This document shows, one piece after another, positions 17,451 to 26,000 of a DNA stretch of 64,000 nt; position 1 is the stretch's first letter; every line of letters begins with the position of its first letter. The notes beneath the pieces are model-generated. The model was given only the letters and a program-made list of their open reading frames with translations. It was not told where the DNA came from and ran no database searches. The translations under genes were made by a program, and so were the position numbers. The DNA is from Sphingomicrobium aestuariivivum (GTDB lineage: Bacteria > Pseudomonadota > Alphaproteobacteria > Sphingomonadales > Sphingomonadaceae). The stretch covers positions 992,001 through 1,056,000 of the forward strand of contig NZ_CP102629.1 of the NCBI RefSeq assembly GCF_024721585.1. The letters are read 5' to 3'.

Positions 17451-18113
17451 ATGGCGCGTTTCGACCATAAGGGCCGCCCCGTCCCCGCGCCGGACAGCAG
17501 CTACGCGTCGAACTGGCCGGCCCGCACCAACCGCGCCACGCGCCCCCGCTCCAGGGCGCGGATCGAGGCGCGCGCCCACCGCGGCAATGGCACGGATGAT
17601 GTCGCGGCCGCCATCGCCGGCTGGATCGCCGCGCGCCTGCCCGCCAATATCGAGGGCAAGAATGCCGCCTCGCTCCTGCCCGGCCTGTTCTTCATCTTCT
17701 TCATCATCGCCAGCGTCTTCGACGACGACGAGCCCGCCACGAAGCCCGCCGTCTCCGGGCGCCCCGCCGTCGAGCGCCCCGTAACCACGCCGCCCGTTTC
17801 CGCCACCAGCGGCACCACGATCATCTCGGCGCTACAGCTCGACCGCCTGCAATCCACCGCCCCGCAGGCGCTAAATCCCGTCTTCGCCTCGCGCCGCATC
17901 ATCGTCGAGGGCCGCGTCGCCGGCACGGACGCGGGCGAGGCGGGCAACGACATCCTCTATTTCGAGGCCAGCCCGCCGATCGCCCTCGATGTCGGCGAGG
18001 TGGAGCGCATCGGCCGCTTTTCCGACGCCGCGACCATCAAGGTCGTCTGCAGCGGCGGCGACGTCTTCGAAGGCCGGATCCTCCTGTTCGACTGCCACCG
18101 CTTCTACGGCTGA
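17451..18113 (+). CDS. Uncharacterised membrane-anchored protein with OB-fold-like C-terminus
   Basis: A 220-residue protein I do not recognise. Residues 1-60 are basic and arginine-rich. One membrane segment (LLPGLFFIFFIIASVF, about residues 75-91) is followed by an acidic, proline-rich linker. Residues 140-220 read as a beta-rich domain (RRIIVEGRVAGTD, NDILYFEAS, ATIKVVCSGGDVFEGRILLFDCHRFYG). This resembles the tRNA_anti-like OB-fold found in small bacterial membrane proteins; that match is inferred. It starts 8 bp after the AI-2E transporter, so the two may share an mRNA, and it converges with the serine hydrolase (10-bp overlap). Confidence 0.7.
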   Translation: MARFDHKGRPVPAPDSSYASNWPARTNRATRPRSRARIEARAHRGNGTDDVAAAIAGWIAARLPANIEGKNAASLLPGLFFIFFIIASVFDDDEPATKPAVSGRPAVERPVTTPPVSATSGTTIISALQLDRLQSTAPQALNPVFASRRIIVEGRVAGTDAGEAGNDILYFEASPPIALDVGEVERIGRFSDAATIKVVCSGGDVFEGRILLFDCHRFYG

Positions 18114-19723
18114 GCGGCGGGCTCGAACTTCACCCCCCGATTGCGCCCGTTGTCGACCAGCAGCCGCTCGACCGCGCCATCCGCCCCTCGCTCGAAGCGC
18201 AGCCTGTAGCCGGCCCAGCGAAGGTCATCCTTCGCCACCATCACCGCATCGCGCGTGCGCCCGTTCTTGACCATGCGATAGGCCGCCCCCCCGGCATGCT
18301 CGATGACGATCTCGGTGTCGGTCTCGCCATTCACGTAGCGCCCCTCGATGCTTTCCAGCGTCGCGGCATCGGTCGGCACCGGCGCCAGCCGGTCGAAGGT
18401 CGCCACCGGCTGCGAGGGCAGGAACAGCCGGAACCGCTCCCCCTCGAAAGCGATCTTGAGGTCGGCAAGCGTCGCATAGGCAAAGACATTGCCCGCCTCG
18501 TGGCGCAGCTCGACCGGCTCGCGCCCCTCGAGCTCGCGATAGAGCGCCCCGTCCCGCTCGACGATGGCGATGATGCTCCCGCCCTCCTGCTCATAGGCCC
18601 CGACCACCGCCGCATTGGCAGGCCGCGCCAGCACTTCGCCCGGTCCGGCCGCATAGGTCGGCGCCGCCTCTTCACGCGCGCCGATCAAGGCCTCGGCAAT
18701 TGCATTGCCCAGCGCCACCACCCCGATCTGCGCATTGTTGCCCAGCACCACGACCGACAGCGCTTCCTCGGGATAGCGCAGGCCGTAGGCGTTGAAGCCT
18801 CCCGTCGACCCGACATGCCACGCTCGCTCCAGCCCCCGCCATGCGTCATGCTCGAGCCCGTAGCCATAGCCGCCGTCGGGCCCCGGCGCCTGCGCCGCCG
18901 CCACCAGCGCATCCTCGCCCCCCTGCACCCGCGCCTCATAGGCAAGCTGGTCGTCCAGCGTGGAATAGAGGAAACCGTCGCCCATCAAATTGGCGATCGA
19001 GGGATTCTCGAGCCAGCCGTCCCACTTGTTATAGGCCCGCGCGCCATCGACCACGACATCGCCGTAGCGCGCCCGCCAGCCCGTCTCGTCCATCCCGAGC
19101 CCCTCGAAGACGCTCGCCGCGTGGCTTTCGAACGGCACCCCCGTCACCGCCGCCACCAGCTCGGCGAGCAGCACGCAATTGCTGTTCGAATAGCCATGCT
19201 CGCTGCCCGGCGCGAAATTGAGGCCCCGCTGCCGCTTCAGCAGCGCCATCGCGTCATCATTATCGAGCGCCCGCTCATACCAGGTCACGCCGGTCAGCGC
19301 CCAGAGGTCATAAACGTCGCGCACCCCGCTGCGATGATGAAGGAGCTGCCGGACGGTGATCGTCTCGCCCACCTCGGGCAGTGCGCTTGGCAAATAGGTG
19401 CGGAAATCCGCATCGAGACCGACCCGCCCCTCGGCCGCCAGTCCGAGCACCATCAGCGCCACATATTGCTTGGCGTTGGAAGCGATGTTGAAGCGCGTTT
19501 CGGGCCCGATCGCGGTGCCCGCCGACAGGTCGGCCAGCCCGCGATAGTCCTCGAACACCCGCTCGCCGCCGCGCACGATGCCGACCGCCACGCCGGGCGC
19601 GCCGTCCGTCTCCAGCGCCTCGAGCAGCTCCTCGATCGCGGTCCGCTCCCCGCCCGTCAGCGGCTGCGCGGTCGCAGGCGACGCCACACCGGCAAGCATC
19701 AGCGAAACAGCGACTATCCGCAT
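18104..19723 (-). CDS. Exported serine hydrolase of the beta-lactamase fold with C-terminal extension
   Basis: A 539-residue protein with a signal peptide (MRIVAVSLMLAGVASPATAQ). The catalytic domain occupies about residues 25-350, with SNAK (Ser82, Lys85), a YSNSN motif and HVGSTGGFNAYG as the third element. The last 190 residues form two lipocalin-like DUF3471-type beta regions, common in class C-like esterases/peptidases. ATG 19723 is preferred because the alternative at 19753 lies inside a terminator hairpin. The start codon is one base after that terminator's T-run, so its promoter is not obvious. Confidence 0.85.
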   Translation of the reverse strand: MRIVAVSLMLAGVASPATAQPLTGGERTAIEELLEALETDGAPGVAVGIVRGGERVFEDYRGLADLSAGTAIGPETRFNIASNAKQYVALMVLGLAAEGRVGLDADFRTYLPSALPEVGETITVRQLLHHRSGVRDVYDLWALTGVTWYERALDNDDAMALLKRQRGLNFAPGSEHGYSNSNCVLLAELVAAVTGVPFESHAASVFEGLGMDETGWRARYGDVVVDGARAYNKWDGWLENPSIANLMGDGFLYSTLDDQLAYEARVQGGEDALVAAAQAPGPDGGYGYGLEHDAWRGLERAWHVGSTGGFNAYGLRYPEEALSVVVLGNNAQIGVVALGNAIAEALIGAREEAAPTYAAGPGEVLARPANAAVVGAYEQEGGSIIAIVERDGALYRELEGREPVELRHEAGNVFAYATLADLKIAFEGERFRLFLPSQPVATFDRLAPVPTDAATLESIEGRYVNGETDTEIVIEHAGGAAYRMVKNGRTRDAVMVAKDDLRWAGYRLRFERGADGAVERLLVDNGRNRGVKFEPAAQP

Positions 19724-19724
19724 G

Positions 19725-19760
19725 AAAAAGGCCCCCGCGACGTGGTTCGTCACGGGAGCC
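19725..19760 (-). terminator. Rho-independent terminator after the small lipoprotein gene
   Basis: A 13-position stem (two mismatches) with loop TGGTT, followed on the minus strand by TTTTT. It ends one base before the ATG of the serine hydrolase. It fits termination of the small lipoprotein gene that stops at 19792. Confidence 0.7.
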
Positions 19761-19791
19761 TAGGTCACGCCTTGGTTATTGCAACCTCGGC

Positions 19792-19989
19792 CTAGCTGGT
19801 CGCGTCCACTTCGTCGCGCTCGGCGGACACCGCGACTTCGGCCTCGACCTTTGCCGCGCGCTCTTCCTCGGTCACCACCATCGCCTCGACGGGCAGGTCG
19901 TTGACCAGCGTCACCGGATCGGCCTCGGCCTCGCCGCAGGCGGCCAGCGCCAGCATCGGCAGCGCAAGGGCTAAACTTTTGTTTTTCAT
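19792..19989 (-). CDS. Small secreted lipoprotein, unknown function
   Basis: A 65-residue protein with a short lysine-rich N-terminus, hydrophobic core and lipobox LAAC (Cys near residue 18), indicating lipidation and membrane anchoring. The mature part is acidic (EAEADPVTLVNDLP, then EEERAAKVEAEVAVSAERDEVD) and may form a short helix. No domain is recognised. A terminator follows it directly. Upstream, about 90 bp separate it from the nucleoside-hydrolase-like gene. Confidence 0.7.
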   Translation of the reverse strand: MKNKSLALALPMLALAACGEAEADPVTLVNDLPVEAMVVTEEERAAKVEAEVAVSAERDEVDATS

Positions 19990-20078
19990 GAAAGACTCGC
20001 TTGATACAGGTTCACCGCATCAATGCCGCAGCGCAGCATCGGTTCCATCCTGCAACCCGCCTGTCCCCGATCGGAACG

Positions 20079-20921
20079 TCAGTCGGCGAAGCGCGCGACG
20101 AAGTCGCCGACCCCCGCCATGTCGTCGAAGCCGAAGATATAGGCCACCTCGACCGTGTCCGAGAAATCGAGCCCGCCTGCCGCCACCGCGGGGTTCACAT
20201 AGGCCGCGCGCGGATTGTGCAGGTCGGACAGGCGCTTGGCCTCGGTCCACAGCGGCCCGACCTCCGGATGCGACAATAGCGCCGCCCAGTGCGAACCGTC
20301 CTTCGTGTTGAAGGCCGGCGAGCCATTGTCCGCGAAATTCCCGTCCTGCACGCGGTGGTAGCTCGTATTGTAGACCACCGTCTGGATCGCCTCGGCGCCC
20401 GTCTGGCTCTCGTTCCAGTAGCTGTGCTGGACGACATGGACGCGGCGCCACAGCTCCTCGGGGATCCGCCTGACCGCCGCCGCCGTCACGTCCGACTGGC
20501 CCGCTTCCGCTACCCAGACGCGCCCGCCCGTCGAGGTCGTCTCCAACATTCGCCGCGCCAGCGTCCCGATCGTCTCTTCGCGCGCGCCATGCGCATCGAG
20601 CCAGCGATCCCCGAAGGCGAGATCGAACAGCTCCGGCGCGGCCAGATACTCCCCGCCCTGGCTGCCATAGGCGCCCGCCGTGGCGACATAATCGACACAG
20701 GCAAAGGCAGGGTCCTTCAGGACCGAGCCGAGCCCCGCCACTGCCTGCAAATCGTCGACATCGGGCTTGCCGTCATAATTGGCCACGAGCAGATCGCGCG
20801 CGGGATCGAACAACCCGATCTTCGGCGCGCCCGCACAGGACTGGCTGGCGGCGACCTGCTTATCGGTCGTGGCACAGCCCGCGAGCGTGAGGGCGAGAGC
20901 GGGAACGGCGAATTTCAACAT
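20079..20921 (-). CDS. Nucleoside-hydrolase-like lipoprotein
   Basis: A 280-residue protein beginning with a lipoprotein signal (ALTLAGCATT). The mature region starts IGLFDPARDLLVANYDGKPDVDDLQAVAGLGSVL, which resembles the Asp-rich calcium site (DxDxxxDD) of inosine-uridine nucleoside hydrolases, although the first aspartates are spaced differently. A His/Trp-rich segment (HVVQHSYWNESQTG) may line the active site. ATG 20921 is chosen because AGGAG lies six bases upstream of it. It follows guaA by 26 bp on the same strand, hinting at purine salvage from the periplasm. Family assignment is moderate. Confidence 0.6.
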   Translation of the reverse strand: MLKFAVPALALTLAGCATTDKQVAASQSCAGAPKIGLFDPARDLLVANYDGKPDVDDLQAVAGLGSVLKDPAFACVDYVATAGAYGSQGGEYLAAPELFDLAFGDRWLDAHGAREETIGTLARRMLETTSTGGRVWVAEAGQSDVTAAAVRRIPEELWRRVHVVQHSYWNESQTGAEAIQTVVYNTSYHRVQDGNFADNGSPAFNTKDGSHWAALLSHPEVGPLWTEAKRLSDLHNPRAAYVNPAVAAGGLDFSDTVEVAYIFGFDDMAGVGDFVARFAD

Positions 20922-20947
20922 GGTCATCTCCTGTCCCCGCACCGCTC

Positions 20948-22522
20948 TTATTCCCATTCAATGGTGCCGGGCGGCTTCGAGGTATAGTCGTAGACCACCC
21001 GGTTGATGCCCTGCACCTCGTTGATGATCCGCGTCGCGACATTCTGGAGGAACTGGCTCTCGAAGGGATAGACGTCCGCCGTCATGCCGTCGACGCTGGT
21101 CACCGCGCGGAGACCACAGACGCTGTCATAGGTCCGCGCATCGCCCATGACGCCGACCGTGCGCACCGGCAGCAGCACCGCAAAGGCCTGCCAGATCGCG
21201 TCATAGAGCCCCGCATTGCGGATTTCCTCGAGATAGATGGCGTCGGCCTTGCGCAAGATGTCGCACTTCTCCTTGGTCACCTCGCCCGGAATGCGGATCG
21301 CAAGGCCCGGCCCCGGGAAAGGGTGACGGCCGACAAAGGCGTCGGGAAGGCCCAGTTCGCGCCCGAGGTCGCGCACTTCGTCCTTGAACAGCTCGCGCAG
21401 CGGCTCGACCAGTTCCATGTTCATGCGCTCGGGCAGCCCGCCCACATTGTGGTGGCTCTTGATCGTCACCGACGGCCCGCCGGTGAAGGAGACGCTCTCG
21501 ATCACGTCGGGATAGAGCGTGCCCTGCGCGAGGAATTCGGCCCCGCCGATCTTCTCGGCCTCTTCCTCGAACACGTCGATGAAGGTCTTGCCGATGAACT
21601 TGCGCTTCTTCTCGGGGTCGGTCTCGCCCTCGAGCCCCGACAGGAAGCGCTCCTCGGCGTCCACATGGACGAGCGGGATATTGTAATGATTGCGGAACAG
21701 GCCGACGACCTGTTCGGCCTCGCTCATGCGCATCAGCCCATGGTCGACGAACACGCAGGTGAGCTGGTCGCCGATCGCCTCGTGGATCAGCACCGCCGCC
21801 ACCGCGCTGTCGACCCCGCCCGACAGGCCGCAGATCACCTTCTTGTCGCCCACCTGCTCGCGGATCTCGGCAATCTTGGCGTCGCGATAGGCGGCCATCG
21901 TCCAGTCGCCTTTCAGCCCGCACACGTGGCGCACGAAATTGGCGATGAGCTTGCCCCCGTCGGGCGTGTGCACGACCTCGGGGTGGAATTGCGTGCCATA
22001 ATAATGGCGGCTTTCATCGGCGATCACCGCGAAGGGCGCGCCGTCCGACTTGGCGACGATCTCGAACCCTTCCGCGAACTGCGTGACCTTGTCGCCATGG
22101 CTCATCCACACCTGGTGGCGCTCGCCTTCCTTCCAGAGGCCATCGAACAGCTTGCAGTCCTTGGTGACGGTCAGATACGCCCGCCCGAATTCGCCGCCCT
22201 CGCCGGTCTCGTGCCCCGGCTTCACCTCGCCGCCCAGCTGGTGCGTCATCACCTGCTGGCCATAGCAGATGCCGAGGATGGGAAGCCCGCTGTCGAACAG
22301 CATCTGCGGCGCCCGCGGGCTGCCTTCGGCGGGCACGCTGGCGGGCGAGCCCGACAGGATGATCCCCGACGGCTGCAGCCTTCCGAACGCCTCTTCGGCC
22401 ATGGTGAAGGGCGCGATCTCGCAATAGACCCCCGCCTCGCGCACGCGGCGCGCGATCAACTGGGTCACCTGGCTCCCGAAATCGACGATCAGGATCGTCC
22501 CGCCCAGTTCGCTCGCTTCCAT
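20948..22522 (-). CDS. guaA: GMP synthase (glutamine-hydrolysing)
   Basis: A 524-residue enzyme that aminates XMP to GMP. The N-terminal class I glutamine amidotransferase has ILGICYGQQ (nucleophile Cys86) and HPEVVHT. The ATP-pyrophosphatase domain starts near residue 215 with [20 protein letters not shown]. The C-terminal dimerisation domain ends [17 protein letters not shown], the canonical GuaA end. The length is normal. It is the first gene of a likely operon with the nucleoside-hydrolase-like lipoprotein; guaB is not in the window. Confidence 0.98.
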   Translation of the reverse strand: MEASELGGTILIVDFGSQVTQLIARRVREAGVYCEIAPFTMAEEAFGRLQPSGIILSGSPASVPAEGSPRAPQMLFDSGLPILGICYGQQVMTHQLGGEVKPGHETGEGGEFGRAYLTVTKDCKLFDGLWKEGERHQVWMSHGDKVTQFAEGFEIVAKSDGAPFAVIADESRHYYGTQFHPEVVHTPDGGKLIANFVRHVCGLKGDWTMAAYRDAKIAEIREQVGDKKVICGLSGGVDSAVAAVLIHEAIGDQLTCVFVDHGLMRMSEAEQVVGLFRNHYNIPLVHVDAEERFLSGLEGETDPEKKRKFIGKTFIDVFEEEAEKIGGAEFLAQGTLYPDVIESVSFTGGPSVTIKSHHNVGGLPERMNMELVEPLRELFKDEVRDLGRELGLPDAFVGRHPFPGPGLAIRIPGEVTKEKCDILRKADAIYLEEIRNAGLYDAIWQAFAVLLPVRTVGVMGDARTYDSVCGLRAVTSVDGMTADVYPFESQFLQNVATRIINEVQGINRVVYDYTSKPPGTIEWE

Positions 22523-22763
22523 GCCGGCTTCCGTCCCTTGCTGCTGCTGCTCTCGTAGGCGCCGCGATAAAGCGCCGACATGGTGCTGTCTATCCCGCGT
22601 TCGCTGCCAGATCGGACCTTCTTGCCCGCGCCAGGCCTGCCCCGCGCTGCTATCCCCCCGAATGGTCCACTGATTGACGCTCCACCCCCCGCCGCCGGCT
22701 CCCCGTTACATGGGGCCGGCGGCACCCCACCCGCTCTCATCGGTGGCAGACAGGAGGCAGCGC

Positions 22764-23150
22764 ATGGCCCGCATCATTCTCGCCGACGACGACAAGCTCG
22801 TCACCTATCTCGTCCGCTCGCTCCTCGAGGAGCAGGGCCATCTCGTCGGCAGCCTGCCCGACGGGCGCGATGTCGCCGCCGTCCTCGCCGCCAAGGATCC
22901 AGACCTTCTCATCCTCGACTGCGCCATGCCCGAGAAAACGGGGACCGAGGTGCTGCGCGAGTTGCGCGCGGCGGGCCTCGTGCCCCGCATCCCCGTCCTC
23001 ATGCTCACCAGCCGCGCCAGCGCGATGGACCGCAACATCGCCTATGAAGCGGGCGCCAGCGACTATCTTGCCAAGCCCTTCGACCCCGACGAACTGGTCG
23101 TCCGCGTCGAGGCGCTCCTCACCCCCCGCCCCCGCCGCGCCATCGCCTGA
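22764..23150 (+). CDS. Single-domain response regulator (CheY-like receiver)
   Basis: A 128-residue receiver domain without an output domain. Acidic residues Asp8-Asp10, phosphoacceptor Asp52 (LLILDCAMPEKTG), the conserved Thr in VLMLTSRAS and Lys in YLAKPFDPDEL are all present, so it should be phosphorylatable. AGGAGG lies seven bases upstream of ATG 22764, which decides the start against longer readings. No histidine kinase adjoins it. A bidirectional terminator follows. Confidence 0.92.
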   Translation: MARIILADDDKLVTYLVRSLLEEQGHLVGSLPDGRDVAAVLAAKDPDLLILDCAMPEKTGTEVLRELRAAGLVPRIPVLMLTSRASAMDRNIAYEAGASDYLAKPFDPDELVVRVEALLTPRPRRAIA

Positions 23151-23172
23151 GCGCCGGCCCAATCCGCGCACG

Positions 23173-23210
23173 AAAAAGGCCGCCGGCGGTATCCCGCCAG
23201 CGGCCTTCTT
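23173..23210. terminator. Bidirectional terminator between convergent genes
   Basis: A 12-bp stem (one mismatch) at 23178-23189 / 23194-23205 with loop TATC. It is flanked by AAAAA on the left and TTCTTT on the right, so it can end both the receiver gene (+) and the tyrosine/glycine-rich protein gene (-). Confidence 0.8.
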
Positions 23211-23228
23211 TCATCACCCTGTCAGCGC

Positions 23229-23834
23229 CTAGTAGCGATAGCCACCACGCTGGTAGGGATTGTAGCGCTGGTAATCGCGCGCGATCTCGCGGCTCGAGCG
23301 GCGATCGACATCGGTATCGCGCACGCGGCCATAACGGTCGATCTCGCATTTCCACTTGAGGTCCGACACGGCCTGCTGGCCATAGCCCGAATTGGCATAA
23401 CCGCGGCTGGCAAGGCCATAGACCTTGAGGTTGCCGCGACGGTCGCGGCGCACGTTGGTGATGCCGGTCACGCGGGCCCCGTGATTATAGGCCTGGTAGC
23501 CATTGCCATAGCCGTAGGGATCATAGCGGTTGTAGCGGTCATAGCGGCGGTTGCGATCGTAGCTGCGGTCGAGACGGCTCTCGACGGCGCGGGCACAGCG
23601 ATCCACCGCCGCGCGCTCGCCCCCGTAATTCTGGTAGCCGTAATTGCCGCCCGGATACTGCCCGTAGCCATAGGTGCGCCCGCCATTGAGCACGCCGTTC
23701 AAGATGGTGCCGAGCACGCGGACCGTATTGTCGCCGCCGTTCGGATAATATTGCGCCTGCGCGGGGGTCGCGGCGAAGGCGGCACTGGCGGCCATCGCGC
23801 CGGCCATCCCGATCATCTTCAGCCTGTTGGCCAT
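23229..23834 (-). CDS. Secreted tyrosine/glycine/arginine-rich protein, unknown function
   Basis: A 201-residue protein with a clear signal peptide (KMIGMAGAMAASAAFAATPAQAQ). Residues 25-75 are Gly/Tyr/Asn-rich (YGYGQYPGGNYGYQNYGG). A conserved-looking core with two cysteines follows (RAAVDRCARAVESRLD and SDLKWKCEIDRYGRVRDTDVDRR), which may form a disulphide. The middle contains repeated RYDRYNRYDPYG. This domain type is common in sphingomonad periplasmic proteins but has no known role that I can name. AGGAG precedes ATG 23834. Confidence 0.75.
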   Translation of the reverse strand: MANRLKMIGMAGAMAASAAFAATPAQAQYYPNGGDNTVRVLGTILNGVLNGGRTYGYGQYPGGNYGYQNYGGERAAVDRCARAVESRLDRSYDRNRRYDRYNRYDPYGYGNGYQAYNHGARVTGITNVRRDRRGNLKVYGLASRGYANSGYGQQAVSDLKWKCEIDRYGRVRDTDVDRRSSREIARDYQRYNPYQRGGYRY

Positions 23835-24156
23835 GGGTGTTCTCCTTACTCGTCGATACAGATGGATCGACGCGCAAAAAGGCTTTCTCCGCCGATCTTG
23901 CCCCCTGTTTACCATCTTGCCGATGGGCCCAGCCTGAACGGCGCCGTATTGCGAGGTTCAGCTTCGCAATTCCGCCATTTCCCGTGCCCTGCGAGCGTGC
24001 AGCGCCCCCCCCCTCCGCCTTTACCCGTCAAAGCTAATGCGCAATATTGCCACCAGTTAATGGAAACGACTCGCGCACCGCCCTGCCGCAGGGGCGCGAC
24101 GTCCGGACCACTCGATGAGGGAGTACCGACCGCCACGCCAATCTTGGGGACGACCA
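23835..24156. other. Divergent intergenic region, no gene seen
   Basis: About 320 bp between two divergent genes for secreted proteins. It contains no convincing reading frame, hairpin or long palindrome. It is less G+C-rich around 24030-24065 (GCAATATTGCCACCAGTTAA), which is where promoters for either side would be expected. Confidence 0.5.
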
Positions 24157-24951
24157 ATGCCGAAGACCATCAGCAATATCATCGCCGCGACCGCGGGCGC
24201 CGCGCTCCTTGCCGCACCGCTCGCCGCCTATCCCGCGCGCGATCTCTCCGACCTCGTCGGCGCCCGCGGCGGACAGGCCGAAGGCGAACTCGAACGCCGC
24301 GGCTTCACCTACATTACCGGCCACAAGGACAATTACGCGTCCCACACCTATTGGTGGCACGACCGCGACGACAATTGCGTCCACATCGTCACCCGTGACG
24401 GCCGCTATGCGCAGATCACCGATGCCAGCCGCTCCGACTGCAATCGCAAGGACGGCAACAGCGATGCCGCCGCCGCCATCGGGGTCGCCGCAGGCGTTGC
24501 CATCCTCGGCGCGCTGATCGCCGGCAGCGGTCACAAGAAGCACCATCACGACGACGGCAACCACTATAATGACGTCAATGACGAGGCGCATTACGAGCGC
24601 GGCTTTGCCGACGGTACGCACCACCGCCCCTATCACAATTACGACAGCAGCCGCGCCTATACGAGCGGCTACCAGGCCGGCATCCGCCAGCGCGATCGCC
24701 ACACCAGCCACCACAAGAACCGCGGCGGCTACGAGCGCACCGCCGTCTACAACGACCTGCAAGGGCGCCGCGCCCGCGACCTCGACAATCTCGAGCGCCG
24801 CGGCTTCCGCCAGGTCGACAATTTCACCAGCGGCAACACCCGCTATGCCATCTGGTGGCGCGAGGGCTCGAACCAGTGCGTGCAGGCGACCATCGCCGAC
24901 GGGCGCATCTATGACATCCGTGACATCGGTCGCCATCCGCGCTGCCGCTAG
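24157..24951 (+). CDS. Secreted protein with two copies of a ~65-residue cysteine-containing domain
   Basis: A 264-residue protein with signal peptide (IIAATAGAALLAAPLAAYPA). Residues 28-98 and 195-264 are two copies of one domain: both have a DL.G.R....L..RGF opening, a YWWHDRDDNCV / IWWREGSNQCV core, DGRYAQITD / DGRIYDIRD and a final cysteine. Between them lie a hydrophobic glycine-rich stretch (AAAIGVAAGVAILGALIAGSG) that could span or insert in a membrane, and a His-rich segment (HKKHHHDDGNHYND). The two cysteines per unit suggest a disulphide. I know no function. It is first of a run of five coupled envelope genes. Confidence 0.75.
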   Translation: MPKTISNIIAATAGAALLAAPLAAYPARDLSDLVGARGGQAEGELERRGFTYITGHKDNYASHTYWWHDRDDNCVHIVTRDGRYAQITDASRSDCNRKDGNSDAAAAIGVAAGVAILGALIAGSGHKKHHHDDGNHYNDVNDEAHYERGFADGTHHRPYHNYDSSRAYTSGYQAGIRQRDRHTSHHKNRGGYERTAVYNDLQGRRARDLDNLERRGFRQVDNFTSGNTRYAIWWREGSNQCVQATIADGRIYDIRDIGRHPRCR

Positions 24952-24963
24952 GAGCAACCGTTC

Positions 24964-25680
24964 ATGAAAAACGTCCTGCTCACCACGCCGCTCGCCCTCG
25001 CCCTCCTCGCCTGCGCTGCCAGCGAGGAGGCCGACATGGCCGACACCGACAGCCAGCCCGAAACGAGCGCCGAGGAGTATAGCGCCATCGGCGATGACCT
25101 CGCGCCCTTCGGCAACGGCTACCCCAATGCGGGCGACCCCTGCCTCCGCCTCGGCGAGAGTGCGGCTACGTCCGACTATCTCGACGACAGCGCCATTCTC
25201 GTCGGCTGCCCGACGCAGGCCACCGCCGACGCGCTCGGCGGCGAGGTCGTCGGCAATGTCGATGGCGTCCGCCTCGTCTCCATCCCGACCGGCGATGCCA
25301 ATGCCGGATTGGGCGAAGGCGGCCCGGTGCCCACCGTCGAGGAAATGCCCGACCCCGCCGATCCCGAGACCGGCTACAACGCCACCGCGCAGGTCGCCTG
25401 CGGCTTCGAAAGCGCCCCGCCCACCGGCAACTGCCCGGCAGGCATCAAGCGCCGCTGGGGCGATGACGGCACCCACCTCCTCGAAGTGGAGAAACCCGAC
25501 GGTCGCAAGCGCGCCATCTTCTTTCGCGACACCACCCCTTATGGCGCCGACAGCGCGCAAGCCGACGGCTCGGCGGGCTGGGACTTCGATGTCACCCGCA
25601 ACGATGCGCGCGCTGAGAACACCATCCGCTACGGCCCCGAGACCTATATCGTCCCCGATGCGCTGATCGTCGGCGGATGA
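24964..25680 (+). CDS. Lipoprotein of unknown function
   Basis: A 238-residue protein with a lipobox ([10 protein letters not shown], Cys near residue 17) and an acidic mature region. Cysteine pairs (PCLRLGES...GCPTQ and [13 protein letters not shown]) suggest a disulphide-stabilised periplasmic fold. The C-terminal part ([25 protein letters not shown]...) is beta-rich. AGGAG lies just before the ATG. It lies 12 bp after the two-domain secreted protein, and its TGA overlaps the next ATG (ATGA). No family is recognised. Confidence 0.72.
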   Translation: MKNVLLTTPLALALLACAASEEADMADTDSQPETSAEEYSAIGDDLAPFGNGYPNAGDPCLRLGESAATSDYLDDSAILVGCPTQATADALGGEVVGNVDGVRLVSIPTGDANAGLGEGGPVPTVEEMPDPADPETGYNATAQVACGFESAPPTGNCPAGIKRRWGDDGTHLLEVEKPDGRKRAIFFRDTTPYGADSAQADGSAGWDFDVTRNDARAENTIRYGPETYIVPDALIVGG

Positions 25681-26000
25681 GCGCGGCGCCTGCCCCGCCC
25701 GACCGCGCCAACCGCGGCCTCAAGCGCCTCCTGCGCGTCATCACCATCGCCTATGTCGTTCTCGGCGCCCTCGCGCTCTTCGCCATCCCCGCCAGCGTCG
25801 AGGGCTGGGCCGGCGTCGAGCCCGACCCCCTGTCGGGCATCTTCGCCCTGCTCCTCGCCCTGCCGTGGAGCCTCCTCCTGATGCTGGTCGGCGATGCCGG
25901 CCCGTGGCCGAGCTTCCTCGTCTGCGCCGCGGGCATCGCGCTGAACACCTTCATCCTGTGGCGCATCTCGCGCACCTCGCGACAAGGACCGACTGCATGA
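25677..26000 (+). CDS. Small integral membrane protein, unknown
   Basis: A 107-residue protein with three predicted membrane helices ([59 protein letters not shown]) and short polar ends. It is joined to both neighbours by 4-bp ATGA overlaps, so it is translated as part of the operon 24157-27593. The pattern [16 protein letters not shown] resembles small SCO4225-like or DUF-type membrane proteins, but I cannot name a family. Confidence 0.7.
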   Translation: MSAAPAPPDRANRGLKRLLRVITIAYVVLGALALFAIPASVEGWAGVEPDPLSGIFALLLALPWSLLLMLVGDAGPWPSFLVCAAGIALNTFILWRISRTSRQGPTA

